A DNA stretch of 64,000 nucleotides from Hymenobacter wooponensis (GTDB lineage Bacteria > Bacteroidota > Bacteroidia > Cytophagales > Hymenobacteraceae), in assembly GCF_004745865.1 (NCBI RefSeq), contig NZ_SRKZ01000003.1, positions 124,001 through 188,000 on the forward strand, written 5' to 3'. A model generated the notes under the pieces. The model did no database searches and was not told the origin of the DNA. It saw only the letters and a program-made list of their open reading frames with translations. The position numbers and the translations under genes are program-made. Positions 17,191-24,343 of this stretch are shown piece after piece; position 1 is the stretch's first letter, and every line of letters begins with the position of its first letter.

Positions 17191-17781
17191 TTATAGTTTC
17201 AGAAAGTTTTCCAGGATGCGCGTGCCTACGGTACTGCTCTTCTCGGTGTGGAACTGCACGGCATAAAAATTCTTATGCTGCACGGCGGCGCTGAACGGTG
17301 TGGGGTACTGCCCCTGGGCAATAGTATACTGGCCTACGGGAGCATAGTAGCTGTGCACGAAATACACATAGTCCTCTTCCTGGAGCCCGGTAAATAAGGG
17401 AGAGCGAAGTTGGCTCAGCGTATTCCAACCCATGTGCGGAACTTTGTACTCCGCCGACGCCGGAAAACGTACCACATCGAAGGGCAGGATACCGAGCAGA
17501 TCAGTCCCCCCGCCTTCTTCGCTGTGCTGGCCCAGCAACTGCATGCCCAGGCATATACCAAGGAAGGGTTGCGTAAGCGTAGGCAACAATTTATCGAGCT
17601 CCTGGGCTTGAAGCTCACGCATAGCCGAGGCAGCTTCTCCCTCGCCAGGAAAAAGCACCTTGTCGGCTCGGCGTATTACATCATGGTCGGCAGTTAACGT
17701 TGCCTGCACGCCTAAGCGCTCCAACGCAAAAATCACCGACTGCACATTGCCACCCTTGTAATCAATTACTGCTATTTCCAT
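17191..17781 (-). CDS. hisH: imidazole glycerol phosphate synthase, glutaminase subunit
   Basis: A 196-residue class I glutamine amidotransferase that feeds ammonia to HisF. The catalytic triad is visible: C77 in FLGICLGMQLLG, with H178 and E180 in AVQFHTEKS. The N-terminus MEIAVIDYKGGNVQSV is typical. A 192-bp gap separates it from hisB, longer than the other gaps of the operon, so a secondary promoter there is possible, although no TAnnTTTG was seen. Confidence 0.96.
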   Translation of the reverse strand: MEIAVIDYKGGNVQSVIFALERLGVQATLTADHDVIRRADKVLFPGEGEAASAMRELQAQELDKLLPTLTQPFLGICLGMQLLGQHSEEGGGTDLLGILPFDVVRFPASAEYKVPHMGWNTLSQLRSPLFTGLQEEDYVYFVHSYYAPVGQYTIAQGQYPTPFSAAVQHKNFYAVQFHTEKSSTVGTRILENFLKL

Positions 17782-17950
17782 TTGAGCAATAGTAGAAGAT
17801 TTTCATGTTTACACATATGTTAAAACATTTGGGTAAAGCCCCTCTCGCTTCGTCCGCAGCCTTTTAGCTGTTGACTTGTCTTCTGCAACCCATTCGTGGC
17901 ACTACTAAGCTGAAAGATGGCACACTAAGCAGCAGGTCAATGCATTATCT

Positions 17951-17966
17951 ATTTGTTTAAACAAAT
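17951..17966. promoter_or_regulatory. 16-bp perfect palindrome after hisB
   Basis: ATTTGTTTAAACAAAT is perfectly symmetrical and lies 7 bp downstream of the hisB stop, in the longest gap of the operon. It may be a protein-binding site; no regulator is known for it. Confidence 0.4.
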
Positions 17967-17973
17967 GGATAAA

Positions 17974-19086
17974 TTACAAAATACCCTTCGTGCTGGGTAT
18001 TTCCATCTTGCCAGCGTCACGCACCAGGGCCATCCTTATAGACTTTGCTACTGCCTTAAAAATTGCCTCAATCTTATGATGCTCATTTTGGCCCTCGGCT
18101 TTTATGTTGAGGTTGCAGCGAGCCGCATCCGAGAAGCTCTTGAAGAAATGGTAGAACATTTCCGTCGGCATATCCCCGATTTTTTCGCGCTTGAACTCAG
18201 CTTCCCACACAATCCAGGGGCGGCCAGAAAAGTCAATGGCGGCTTGCGCTAACACATCATCCATGGGCAGTAAAAACCCATAGCGGGCCAGGCCACGCTT
18301 GTCGCCGAGGGCTTGCGTGAAGGCTTCGCCCAAGGCAATGGCCGTGTCTTCGATGGTGTGGTGCTCGTCAATGTGCAGGTCACCTTGCACCGAGATTTTC
18401 ATGTCTACACCTGAGTGCTTGCTGAGCTGGTCCAGCATATGATCAAAGAAGCCAAGTCCCGTGTGCATAGACGGGCGGCCATTGCCATCGAGGTTTAACT
18501 CGATGCTGATCTTTGTTTCGTTCGTGTCGCGTTGTACTACTGCCGTGCGCGCGGGCAGGCGCAAGAACTGGTATATTTTTTCCCAGCTCATAGTAGTCAA
18601 AGCGGCGCGCTCATCCTCCTCCCCTTCCGGCTTTAGCAAAATAGACTGGCAGCCCAAGTTTTGTGCTAGCTCCACATCCGTCAGTCGGTCGCCGATAACG
18701 AAAGAATTTCTCAGGTCGTAGCCTGCCGCCTCGCCGAAGTACTGTTGCAGCATGCCGATGCCGGGCTTGCGCGTGGGTAGGTTCTCGTGGGGGAAGCTAC
18801 GGTCGATGTGCTCGCGCACGAACTCCACTCCTTCCGAGCGCAGAATGTCGAGCATCATCGTGTGAGCCGGCCAGAAGGTGTCTTCCGGGAAACTGTCGGT
18901 GCCGAGGCCATCTTGGTTGCTCACCAGCACTAGCTCATAATCCAGCTCGCGCGCTATGCGAGCTAGGCCAGTAATGGCGCCGGGCACAAACTGAAATTTT
19001 TCGCGGCTAAGCGAATCAACTTGAAAATCCGTGGGCGGCTCTATCAGGATGGTGCCGTCGCGGTCGATGAAGAGTACTTTTTTCAT
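17974..19086 (-). CDS. hisB: bifunctional histidinol-phosphatase / imidazoleglycerol-phosphate dehydratase
   Basis: A 370-residue fusion. Residues 1-165 are a HAD phosphatase (D8 and D10 in FIDRDGT, S56 in VLVSNQ, K107, D133 in VIGDRLTD). Residues about 180-370 are the dehydratase, with the manganese-binding HHTIED and [11 protein letters not shown]. The HAD part lacks the cysteines that bind structural zinc in the E. coli enzyme: the corresponding segment reads [15 protein letters not shown]. It lies between hisC and hisH. Confidence 0.95.
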   Translation of the reverse strand: MKKVLFIDRDGTILIEPPTDFQVDSLSREKFQFVPGAITGLARIARELDYELVLVSNQDGLGTDSFPEDTFWPAHTMMLDILRSEGVEFVREHIDRSFPHENLPTRKPGIGMLQQYFGEAAGYDLRNSFVIGDRLTDVELAQNLGCQSILLKPEGEEDERAALTTMSWEKIYQFLRLPARTAVVQRDTNETKISIELNLDGNGRPSMHTGLGFFDHMLDQLSKHSGVDMKISVQGDLHIDEHHTIEDTAIALGEAFTQALGDKRGLARYGFLLPMDDVLAQAAIDFSGRPWIVWEAEFKREKIGDMPTEMFYHFFKSFSDAARCNLNIKAEGQNEHHKIEAIFKAVAKSIRMALVRDAGKMEIPSTKGIL

Positions 19087-19145
19087 GAGTATGTGTGACG
19101 CGAAGCAAACGCTGCGCGAGTAGTCGATGTAGTACGTTACTTAAA

Positions 19146-19189
19146 GGAGTGGCCTACGGAACAACGTGAAATGCTCCGTAGGCCACTCC
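19146..19189. repeat. perfect 15-bp inverted repeat between hisC and hisB
   Basis: Arms 19146-19160 (GGAGTGGCCTACGGA) and 19175-19189 pair perfectly with a 14-nt loop, 7 bp downstream of the hisC stop. It contains the recurring word GTGGCCTA. Confidence 0.85.
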
Positions 19190-19196
19190 AAGAAAA

Positions 19197-20252
19197 TTAC
19201 GCTTCCTTAAATTCTTGCAGCGCTTGTAACAGCTCTTCGTTTTCCGTGGGCGAGCCCACGGTCAGGCGCAGCGTGCCCACGCAGCCGGGCTGGGTGGTGC
19301 GGTTGCGCACAATGATTCCCTTGCTTACCAGGTAATCATACACGGCGGTGGCGTCGGGGCGGAAGCGCGTCAGCAGGAAGTTGGCATCCGAGGGGAACAC
19401 CTCCTCCACGATGCTCAGCGCCGGCAGCCGCTCGGCCAGCCAGTCGCGGCCGACGAGGAGTTGCTGACGCATCTGCTCAAAGCGGGGGGCATCCTGCAGG
19501 GCGGCCAGGGCGTGCTGCTGGGTCGCCTCCGATATATTATAAGGAGGCTTGATCTTATTAAGGTAGCTGATAACCTCCGGCGAGGCGAAGGCCATACCCA
19601 GGCGCAAGCCCGCTAGACCCCACGCCTTGGAAAAAGTTTGCATTACCACCAGGTTGGGAAACTCGGCCAAGCGGGTAGTCCAGCTGGGAGCGGCCGCGAA
19701 ATCGGCATAGGCCTCATCCACTACCACCAGCCCCCGAAAACCGCGCAGAACCTGCTCAATAGCTTCGGCGTGCAGCAGGTTGCCGGTGGGATTGTTGGGG
19801 GAACACAGAAATACGATTTTGGCGTCGGAAGCAACAATCTGAGCAATAGCCTCTGGAGCAATCTGAAAGTCAGGCGTCAGGGGCTGACGCTCAATGCGCA
19901 CGTCGTTGAGGTTGGCGGCCACCTCGTACATGCCATAGGTGGGCGGCAGAATCAAAATGCTGTCTTGGCCCGGAATGCACACGAGCCGCACCAGCAGATC
20001 AATAGCTTCATCGGAGCCGTTGCCGAGGAAAATCTGGTTTTCCGCCACGCCCTTCAACTTGGCCAGCTCGGTCTTCACGGCGCGCTGCAGCGGGTCGGGG
20101 TAGCGGTTGAACCGCTCGGGGCCGGCGCTGCCCAGGCTGTTCTCGTTGGCATCAAGCATCACATGCGCCTCGCCCTGAAATTCGTCGCGGGCCGAAGAGT
20201 AAGGTTTCATTGCCCGAATGTTGGGGCGAACGAGGCTGGTTAGATCAAACAT
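19197..20252 (-). CDS. hisC: histidinol-phosphate aminotransferase
   Basis: A 351-residue fold-type I PLP enzyme that converts imidazole acetol phosphate to histidinol phosphate. The PLP lysine is K209 in MQTFSKAWGLAGLRLG; LDANENSLG near the N-terminus, SPNNPTGN at about 151-158 and VVVDEAYADF at about 176-185 are all present. It lies 80 bp downstream of hisD. Confidence 0.95.
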   Translation of the reverse strand: MFDLTSLVRPNIRAMKPYSSARDEFQGEAHVMLDANENSLGSAGPERFNRYPDPLQRAVKTELAKLKGVAENQIFLGNGSDEAIDLLVRLVCIPGQDSILILPPTYGMYEVAANLNDVRIERQPLTPDFQIAPEAIAQIVASDAKIVFLCSPNNPTGNLLHAEAIEQVLRGFRGLVVVDEAYADFAAAPSWTTRLAEFPNLVVMQTFSKAWGLAGLRLGMAFASPEVISYLNKIKPPYNISEATQQHALAALQDAPRFEQMRQQLLVGRDWLAERLPALSIVEEVFPSDANFLLTRFRPDATAVYDYLVSKGIIVRNRTTQPGCVGTLRLTVGSPTENEELLQALQEFKEA

Positions 20253-20332
20253 AATATGTGCTGTTTTCCTGCTAGGCCAGTTTGAATGGAGCTAGTCTGG
20301 CAGGGCTGTTCTAGTAGTGAGCGGACTGCTGG

Positions 20333-21637
20333 TTATAGTGCTTGCGCTGTGCCGGCTACGGCTTCCAGGCGCAAAGTGACGGCGCGGGCGTGGGCGCTGA
20401 GACCTTCGGCTTCGGCCATTGTCTCTACTACCGGTCCCACGTTGAGCAGGCCTTGCGCCGTAATGCGCTGATAAGTGATTTTCTTCAGGAAGGAATCTAA
20501 AGAAACGCCACTGTAGTTGCGGGCGTAGCCATTGGTAGGCAGCGTGTGGTTGGTGCCGGAGGCGTAGTCGCCGGCCGCTTCGGGCGTATAGTGGCCTAGA
20601 AACACGGAGCCGGCGCTGGTTACGCCTTCCGCGAGTTGCTCGGGATTTTGCACGGCCAGAATCAGGTGCTCAGGGGCGTACTGATTCGAGAAGTAGAGCA
20701 TGTCTTCGGGCGTGCGCAGCAGAATAGCTCGGCTCTCGTTAAGCGCCTGCGTGGCTACGGCCGCCCGGGGCAGCGTGGCCAACTGGCGTTCAATCTCAGC
20801 CTGCGTCTGCTCAATCACAGCCATTGAATCGGAAACCAAAATCACTTGGGAGTCCGGTCCGTGCTCGGCCTGGCTGAGCAAGTCGGCGGCCACAAACGAG
20901 GGATTAGCCGTTGCATCCGCAATAACGAGCACTTCCGATGGACCGGCCGGCATATCAATGGCCACCCCATAACGAGTAGCTAGCTGCTTGGCGGCCGTAA
21001 CGTAGCGGTTACCAGGGCCGAAAATCTTGTCTACGGCGGGCACCGAATCGGTGCCGCCCGTGAGGGCCGCAATGGCCTGGGCACCGCCGGCTTTAATAAT
21101 GGTACTGATGCCCAGAAGCTGGGCCGTGAACAGGATAACCGAATTCACGGAGCCGTCTTTCTGGGGCGGCGTAGTGAGCACCACTTCCGGGCAACCGGCC
21201 AGCCGGGCGGGCACGCCCAGCATCAATAAGGTGCTGAACAACGGCGCGGTGCCACCCGGAATGTAGAGGCCTACGCGCTGCACCGGCACTGAGCGGCGCC
21301 AGCACGTTACGCCCGGCATCGTCTCAACGGGCTTTTCCTCCGTCCGCTGGGTGGCGTGAAACTTCCAGATGTTGGCGTGGGCCTGCCGAATGGCCGTTTG
21401 AAGCTCGGCGGGAACCTGGGCTACGGCGGCCGCAATTTCCTCAGGCGTTACGCGCAGGTCCTGCAACTGCACGCCGTCAAACTGCTGGGCGTAGTCGCGC
21501 AGGGCCACGTCGCCACGCTGGCGCACATCCAGAAAGATGCTCTGCACGCGCTGCTCTATTTCCTGCGCCTCCTGCGCCGCGGCCCGCTGCTGAAGCGTGG
21601 TCCACTTCGTTTGATCGGGATATTGGAAAACTTGCAT
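20333..21637 (-). CDS. hisD: histidinol dehydrogenase
   Basis: A 434-residue zinc enzyme that oxidises histidinol to histidine in the last two steps. Family signatures include RVGLYIPGGTAPLFSTLLM, DMPAGPSEVLVIAD, QAEHGPDSQ and the end motif NHTLPTNGYARNYSGVS, with zinc-binding His and Asp residues in the expected places. The ATG at 21637 (MQVFQYPDQTKW) is preferred; a longer extension would overlap only non-conserved codons. Second gene of the operon. Confidence 0.96.
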   Translation of the reverse strand: MQVFQYPDQTKWTTLQQRAAAQEAQEIEQRVQSIFLDVRQRGDVALRDYAQQFDGVQLQDLRVTPEEIAAAVAQVPAELQTAIRQAHANIWKFHATQRTEEKPVETMPGVTCWRRSVPVQRVGLYIPGGTAPLFSTLLMLGVPARLAGCPEVVLTTPPQKDGSVNSVILFTAQLLGISTIIKAGGAQAIAALTGGTDSVPAVDKIFGPGNRYVTAAKQLATRYGVAIDMPAGPSEVLVIADATANPSFVAADLLSQAEHGPDSQVILVSDSMAVIEQTQAEIERQLATLPRAAVATQALNESRAILLRTPEDMLYFSNQYAPEHLILAVQNPEQLAEGVTSAGSVFLGHYTPEAAGDYASGTNHTLPTNGYARNYSGVSLDSFLKKITYQRITAQGLLNVGPVVETMAEAEGLSAHARAVTLRLEAVAGTAQAL

Positions 21638-21755
21638 GATGGAAAACTGATTCTGGGTGGGTCTAACTAGGTGATGGATCACTCAGGCAAAGAACCAGGT
21701 GGCGCAGCTGTCATTGTGAGCGGGCTGCACCACCCAGTTTATACCCGTTCAGCCC

Positions 21756-22607
21756 TTAGGCAATCATCTTTTCAATTGGCAGCACCAGAATGCCCTCGGC
21801 ACCCACGGCTTTCAGCTGACCCGTAATGTGCCAGAAGTCATCTTCATTCACTACCGACTGCACCGATACCCAGCCTTCCTCGGCCAGCGGCGTAACCGTG
21901 GGCGACTTAATACCCGGCAGTAGCGCCTTTACAGCATCCAGCGAAGCAGTAGGCGCGTTCAGCAGAATGTACTTGTTGCGGCGTGCGCGGCGCACAGCCT
22001 GCATCCGAAACTGCAGTTGCTCCAGAATTTCTCGCTTTTCCGCCGACATATTCTGGTTGGCGATGAGCACGGCCTCCGAGCGGAAGACAGTTTCTACCTC
22101 GCGCAGGCCATTACCCAGCAGAGTAGAGCCGCTGCTCACAATGTCGCAGATGGCTTCGGCTAGCCCGATGCTCGGGGCAATTTCCACCGAGCCACTAATT
22201 GTGTGCAGGTTGGCCTTCACGCCCCGCTCAGCGAGGTAGTCGCCCAGAATCTGGGGGTACGAGGTAGCAATGTTCTTGCCCTGCAGATCCTGCACGGAGT
22301 CGTAGCCGGCGGCGCGAGGTACTGCCAGGCTCAGGCGGCACTTGCTAAACCCTAGCGGCTCCAGCTCTAGCGCCGGCATACCCGCTTCCACCAGCACGTT
22401 CTGCCCCACAATGCCCAAGTCGGCCACGCCATCCTGCACGTAGCCCGGAATATCATCATCGCGCAGGTACAAGATTTCGAGGGGAAAATTGGTGGCTTCA
22501 GTTTTGAGCCTGTAGGAGCTAGTCTGGAAGCTAATGCCGCATTCACGAATCAGGTTGAGGGAATCTTCGCTCAGACGGCCCGATTTCTGGATGGCAAGAC
22601 GAATCAT
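21756..22607 (-). CDS. hisG: ATP phosphoribosyltransferase, long form
   Basis: A 283-residue HisG of the long type with a C-terminal regulatory domain that binds histidine for feedback inhibition (about residues 210-283). The start MIRLAIQKSGRLSEDSL and the PRPP loop (ISGSVEIAPSIGLAEAICD) are typical. It catalyses the first committed step and is the first structural gene of the operon. The ATG at 22607 fits the family; upstream in-frame codons belong to the transcribed leader that carries the histidine-rich leader peptide. Confidence 0.96.
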   Translation of the reverse strand: MIRLAIQKSGRLSEDSLNLIRECGISFQTSSYRLKTEATNFPLEILYLRDDDIPGYVQDGVADLGIVGQNVLVEAGMPALELEPLGFSKCRLSLAVPRAAGYDSVQDLQGKNIATSYPQILGDYLAERGVKANLHTISGSVEIAPSIGLAEAICDIVSSGSTLLGNGLREVETVFRSEAVLIANQNMSAEKREILEQLQFRMQAVRRARRNKYILLNAPTASLDAVKALLPGIKSPTVTPLAEEGWVSVQSVVNEDDFWHITGQLKAVGAEGILVLPIEKMIA

Positions 22608-22705
22608 ATAGGTAAGGGGGAAGATGAAGTATACCGGGTGGGCTAACGATGTAAGCCCGAGGTAAGCCGGTTTATTCGAGGGAATTTCGGAAGAGATACG
22701 AGGGA

Positions 22706-22792
22706 GACCCCGACGTTGCACAGCGGCCATAACCGGCCGGGGCCACCTGTTTCGGGGGCAGGGGAACCAAGTGCGGTTCGCCCAACGGGGTC
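22706..22792 (-). promoter_or_regulatory. candidate his attenuator (alternative RNA pairings)
   Basis: In the transcript, CGGGGUC (22712-22706) can pair with GACCCCG (22792-22786) or, with one G-U, with GGCCCCG (22744-22738); the two are exclusive. Between them is a GGGCGAACC/GGUUCCCC hairpin (22783-22761). A further hairpin (arms 22807-22814 and 22819-22826) covers the leader-peptide stop codon. This is an attenuator-like layout, but no clear U-run follows, so the terminating form is uncertain. Confidence 0.5.
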
Positions 22793-22812
22793 AATATGAT
22801 GCGTATATTCCT

Positions 22813-22893
22813 CTAGAAAGAGGAATGATGCCCGTGCAGATGATGATGCACCGCGCGCAGCCCAGCCAGGGCGCCCGACGTGGGAGCGGCCAT
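22813..22893 (-). CDS. hisL: his operon leader peptide
   Basis: A 26-codon open frame, ATG to TAG, upstream of hisG. It ends VHHHLHGHHSSF: six histidines in the last eleven residues, five of them as CAT codons. A TACATTTG promoter element lies 59 bp upstream of its ATG and the hisG start is about 205 bp downstream. The His codons themselves form a 5-bp hairpin, and an 8-bp perfect hairpin spans the stop codon. The composition and place match leader peptides of enterobacterial his operons, where ribosome stalling at His codons controls attenuation. Chance would rarely put such a cluster at this exact spot. Translation is inferred. Confidence 0.78.
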   Translation of the reverse strand: MAAPTSGALAGLRAVHHHLHGHHSSF

Positions 22894-22951
22894 GTGGCGG
22901 AAGGGGCAAATGTGTTGCGCGTTGAAGGGCATAAAGGGCTGAATAGCGAGG

Positions 22952-22959
22952 CAAATGTA
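22952..22959 (-). promoter_or_regulatory. TAnnTTTG promoter of the his operon
   Basis: TACATTTG on the minus strand, placed to start transcription about 50 nt before the leader-peptide ATG. Confidence 0.6.
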
Positions 22960-23130
22960 CGCGCCGGTTGGTAGGATGAAAACTTTTCAAGCAAAAACTT
23001 ACATCAAAGACCCACCTTTGCGTTATCAATGTCCTTCTAACTGTAATCTGGCACCATTGTTTCGGGATGAAAATTTCCTAACGCTCTGGATTACCAGATG
23101 GCAACCTGCTCACCACTTATTGCTTTGCAT

Positions 23131-24075
23131 ATGTTGAAAGACCGGTTTTTGGCCCGCTTGGGTTTAGGCATCAGTCTTGCTGTTTTCTATACTTACGGGG
23201 CGCTGGGTCAGACAGTGTCAGTACCGACGCCGGCTTCTATTACCCCCAGCACCAATGCACCGGAAAATGCTCAGCCTGTATTACTGCCCTTGCCCCAGGC
23301 CAGTCCGCACGCGCTGGTTTCACAGAACATAGGGCTGACCGAGGTAGTGGTCGATTACCATGCGCCCAGCGTGCGCAACCGTACCGTATGGGGTGGCCTA
23401 GTACCTTACGAGCAAGTATGGCGCGCGGGAGCCAACGAAAATACCATTATCCGCTTTTCTACCCCGGTAGTGCTACGGGGCCAGACGGTAGTAGCCGGCC
23501 AGTACTCAATTTATGTATTGCCCCACGCCGACCGGGAATGGGAGCTTATTCTGAATCGGGTGATTAACCACTGGGGCTCCGAGGGCTACGATGCTAACGC
23601 CGACGTCATCCGCATTCCGGTAATGCCCGAAACGGCACCCTTCCACGAAACACTGCTTTACTGGTTCTCCGATGTGCAGCCGACGGGGGCCCACCTCAAC
23701 CTTACCTGGGAAAAGCGCACCATCGTGCTGCCCATTGAAACAGAAGTACACAAGCAAGTACTTTCCGGTATTGAGCAGGTGCTTCAGCAAAAGCCCAACG
23801 ACTGGCAACTACTAGCCCAGGCCGCTGACTATCTAGTGCAGAACAACCTGCAGCCCGAGCGCGCCCTCACGTATATCAATGAGTCGCTGAAGCTACAGGA
23901 TGTTGCCACCAACAACTGGATAAAAGCCCGCCTGTTAGCTCAACAGCAGGATTTTGGCACTGCCATCGTATACGCCCGCAAGGCCATCAAACTAGTAGAT
24001 AAGGATGAAACGCTGAAGCCTCAATTGCCCAGCATGCGGATTGCACTTACAGAGTGGCAAGCTAAAGCTTACTAG
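23131..24075 (+). CDS. DUF2911 domain protein, exported
   Basis: A 314-residue protein with a signal peptide (about 1-28, ending YGALGQ). The DUF2911 domain (about 60-185) shows the typical VVDYHAPSVRNRTVWGGLVP, WRAGANENT, GQYSIYVLP and FHETLLYWFSDV motifs. The C-terminal third is helical and TPR-like (NWIKARLLAQQQDFGTAIVY). DUF2911 proteins are common in Bacteroidota and have no established function. It is divergent from the his operon, with overlapping control regions, and ends in its own terminator. Confidence 0.88.
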   Translation: MLKDRFLARLGLGISLAVFYTYGALGQTVSVPTPASITPSTNAPENAQPVLLPLPQASPHALVSQNIGLTEVVVDYHAPSVRNRTVWGGLVPYEQVWRAGANENTIIRFSTPVVLRGQTVVAGQYSIYVLPHADREWELILNRVINHWGSEGYDANADVIRIPVMPETAPFHETLLYWFSDVQPTGAHLNLTWEKRTIVLPIETEVHKQVLSGIEQVLQQKPNDWQLLAQAADYLVQNNLQPERALTYINESLKLQDVATNNWIKARLLAQQQDFGTAIVYARKAIKLVDKDETLKPQLPSMRIALTEWQAKAY

Positions 24076-24101
24076 AGCACTCGCTAGGCCAGTCTTTGGG
24101 T

Positions 24102-24149
24102 TCAAACTATAGGAGTCACTTTCTGCGGAGGGTGACTCTTATAGTTTGA
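24102..24149 (+). terminator. terminator of the DUF2911 gene
   Basis: 18-bp inverted repeat with one G-U pair (arms 24102-24119 / 24132-24149) and a 12-nt loop. Confidence 0.75.
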
Positions 24150-24343
24150 CCATACTGTCTTCCTAAAACCAGATTGGCTTAACCTAAGGCCGCCATGTTA
24201 ATGGAAATACTCCAATCCGTTTGCCTGGCAACAGCCTGGAAGTCTCCGGAAAACGCTCCGGCAACTCGCACAATGCAAGAACTATTTCCCTAGTTGTTGG
24301 CTACGGGCTCGTGCATGCGTGTAACTACGCCTGTTGATGGCTG

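Noticed and set aside
22643..23029. 128-residue minus-strand frame in the his leader region
   Set aside because: No family motif. It overlaps the promoter element and runs in a different frame from the His-rich leader peptide, which explains the region better.
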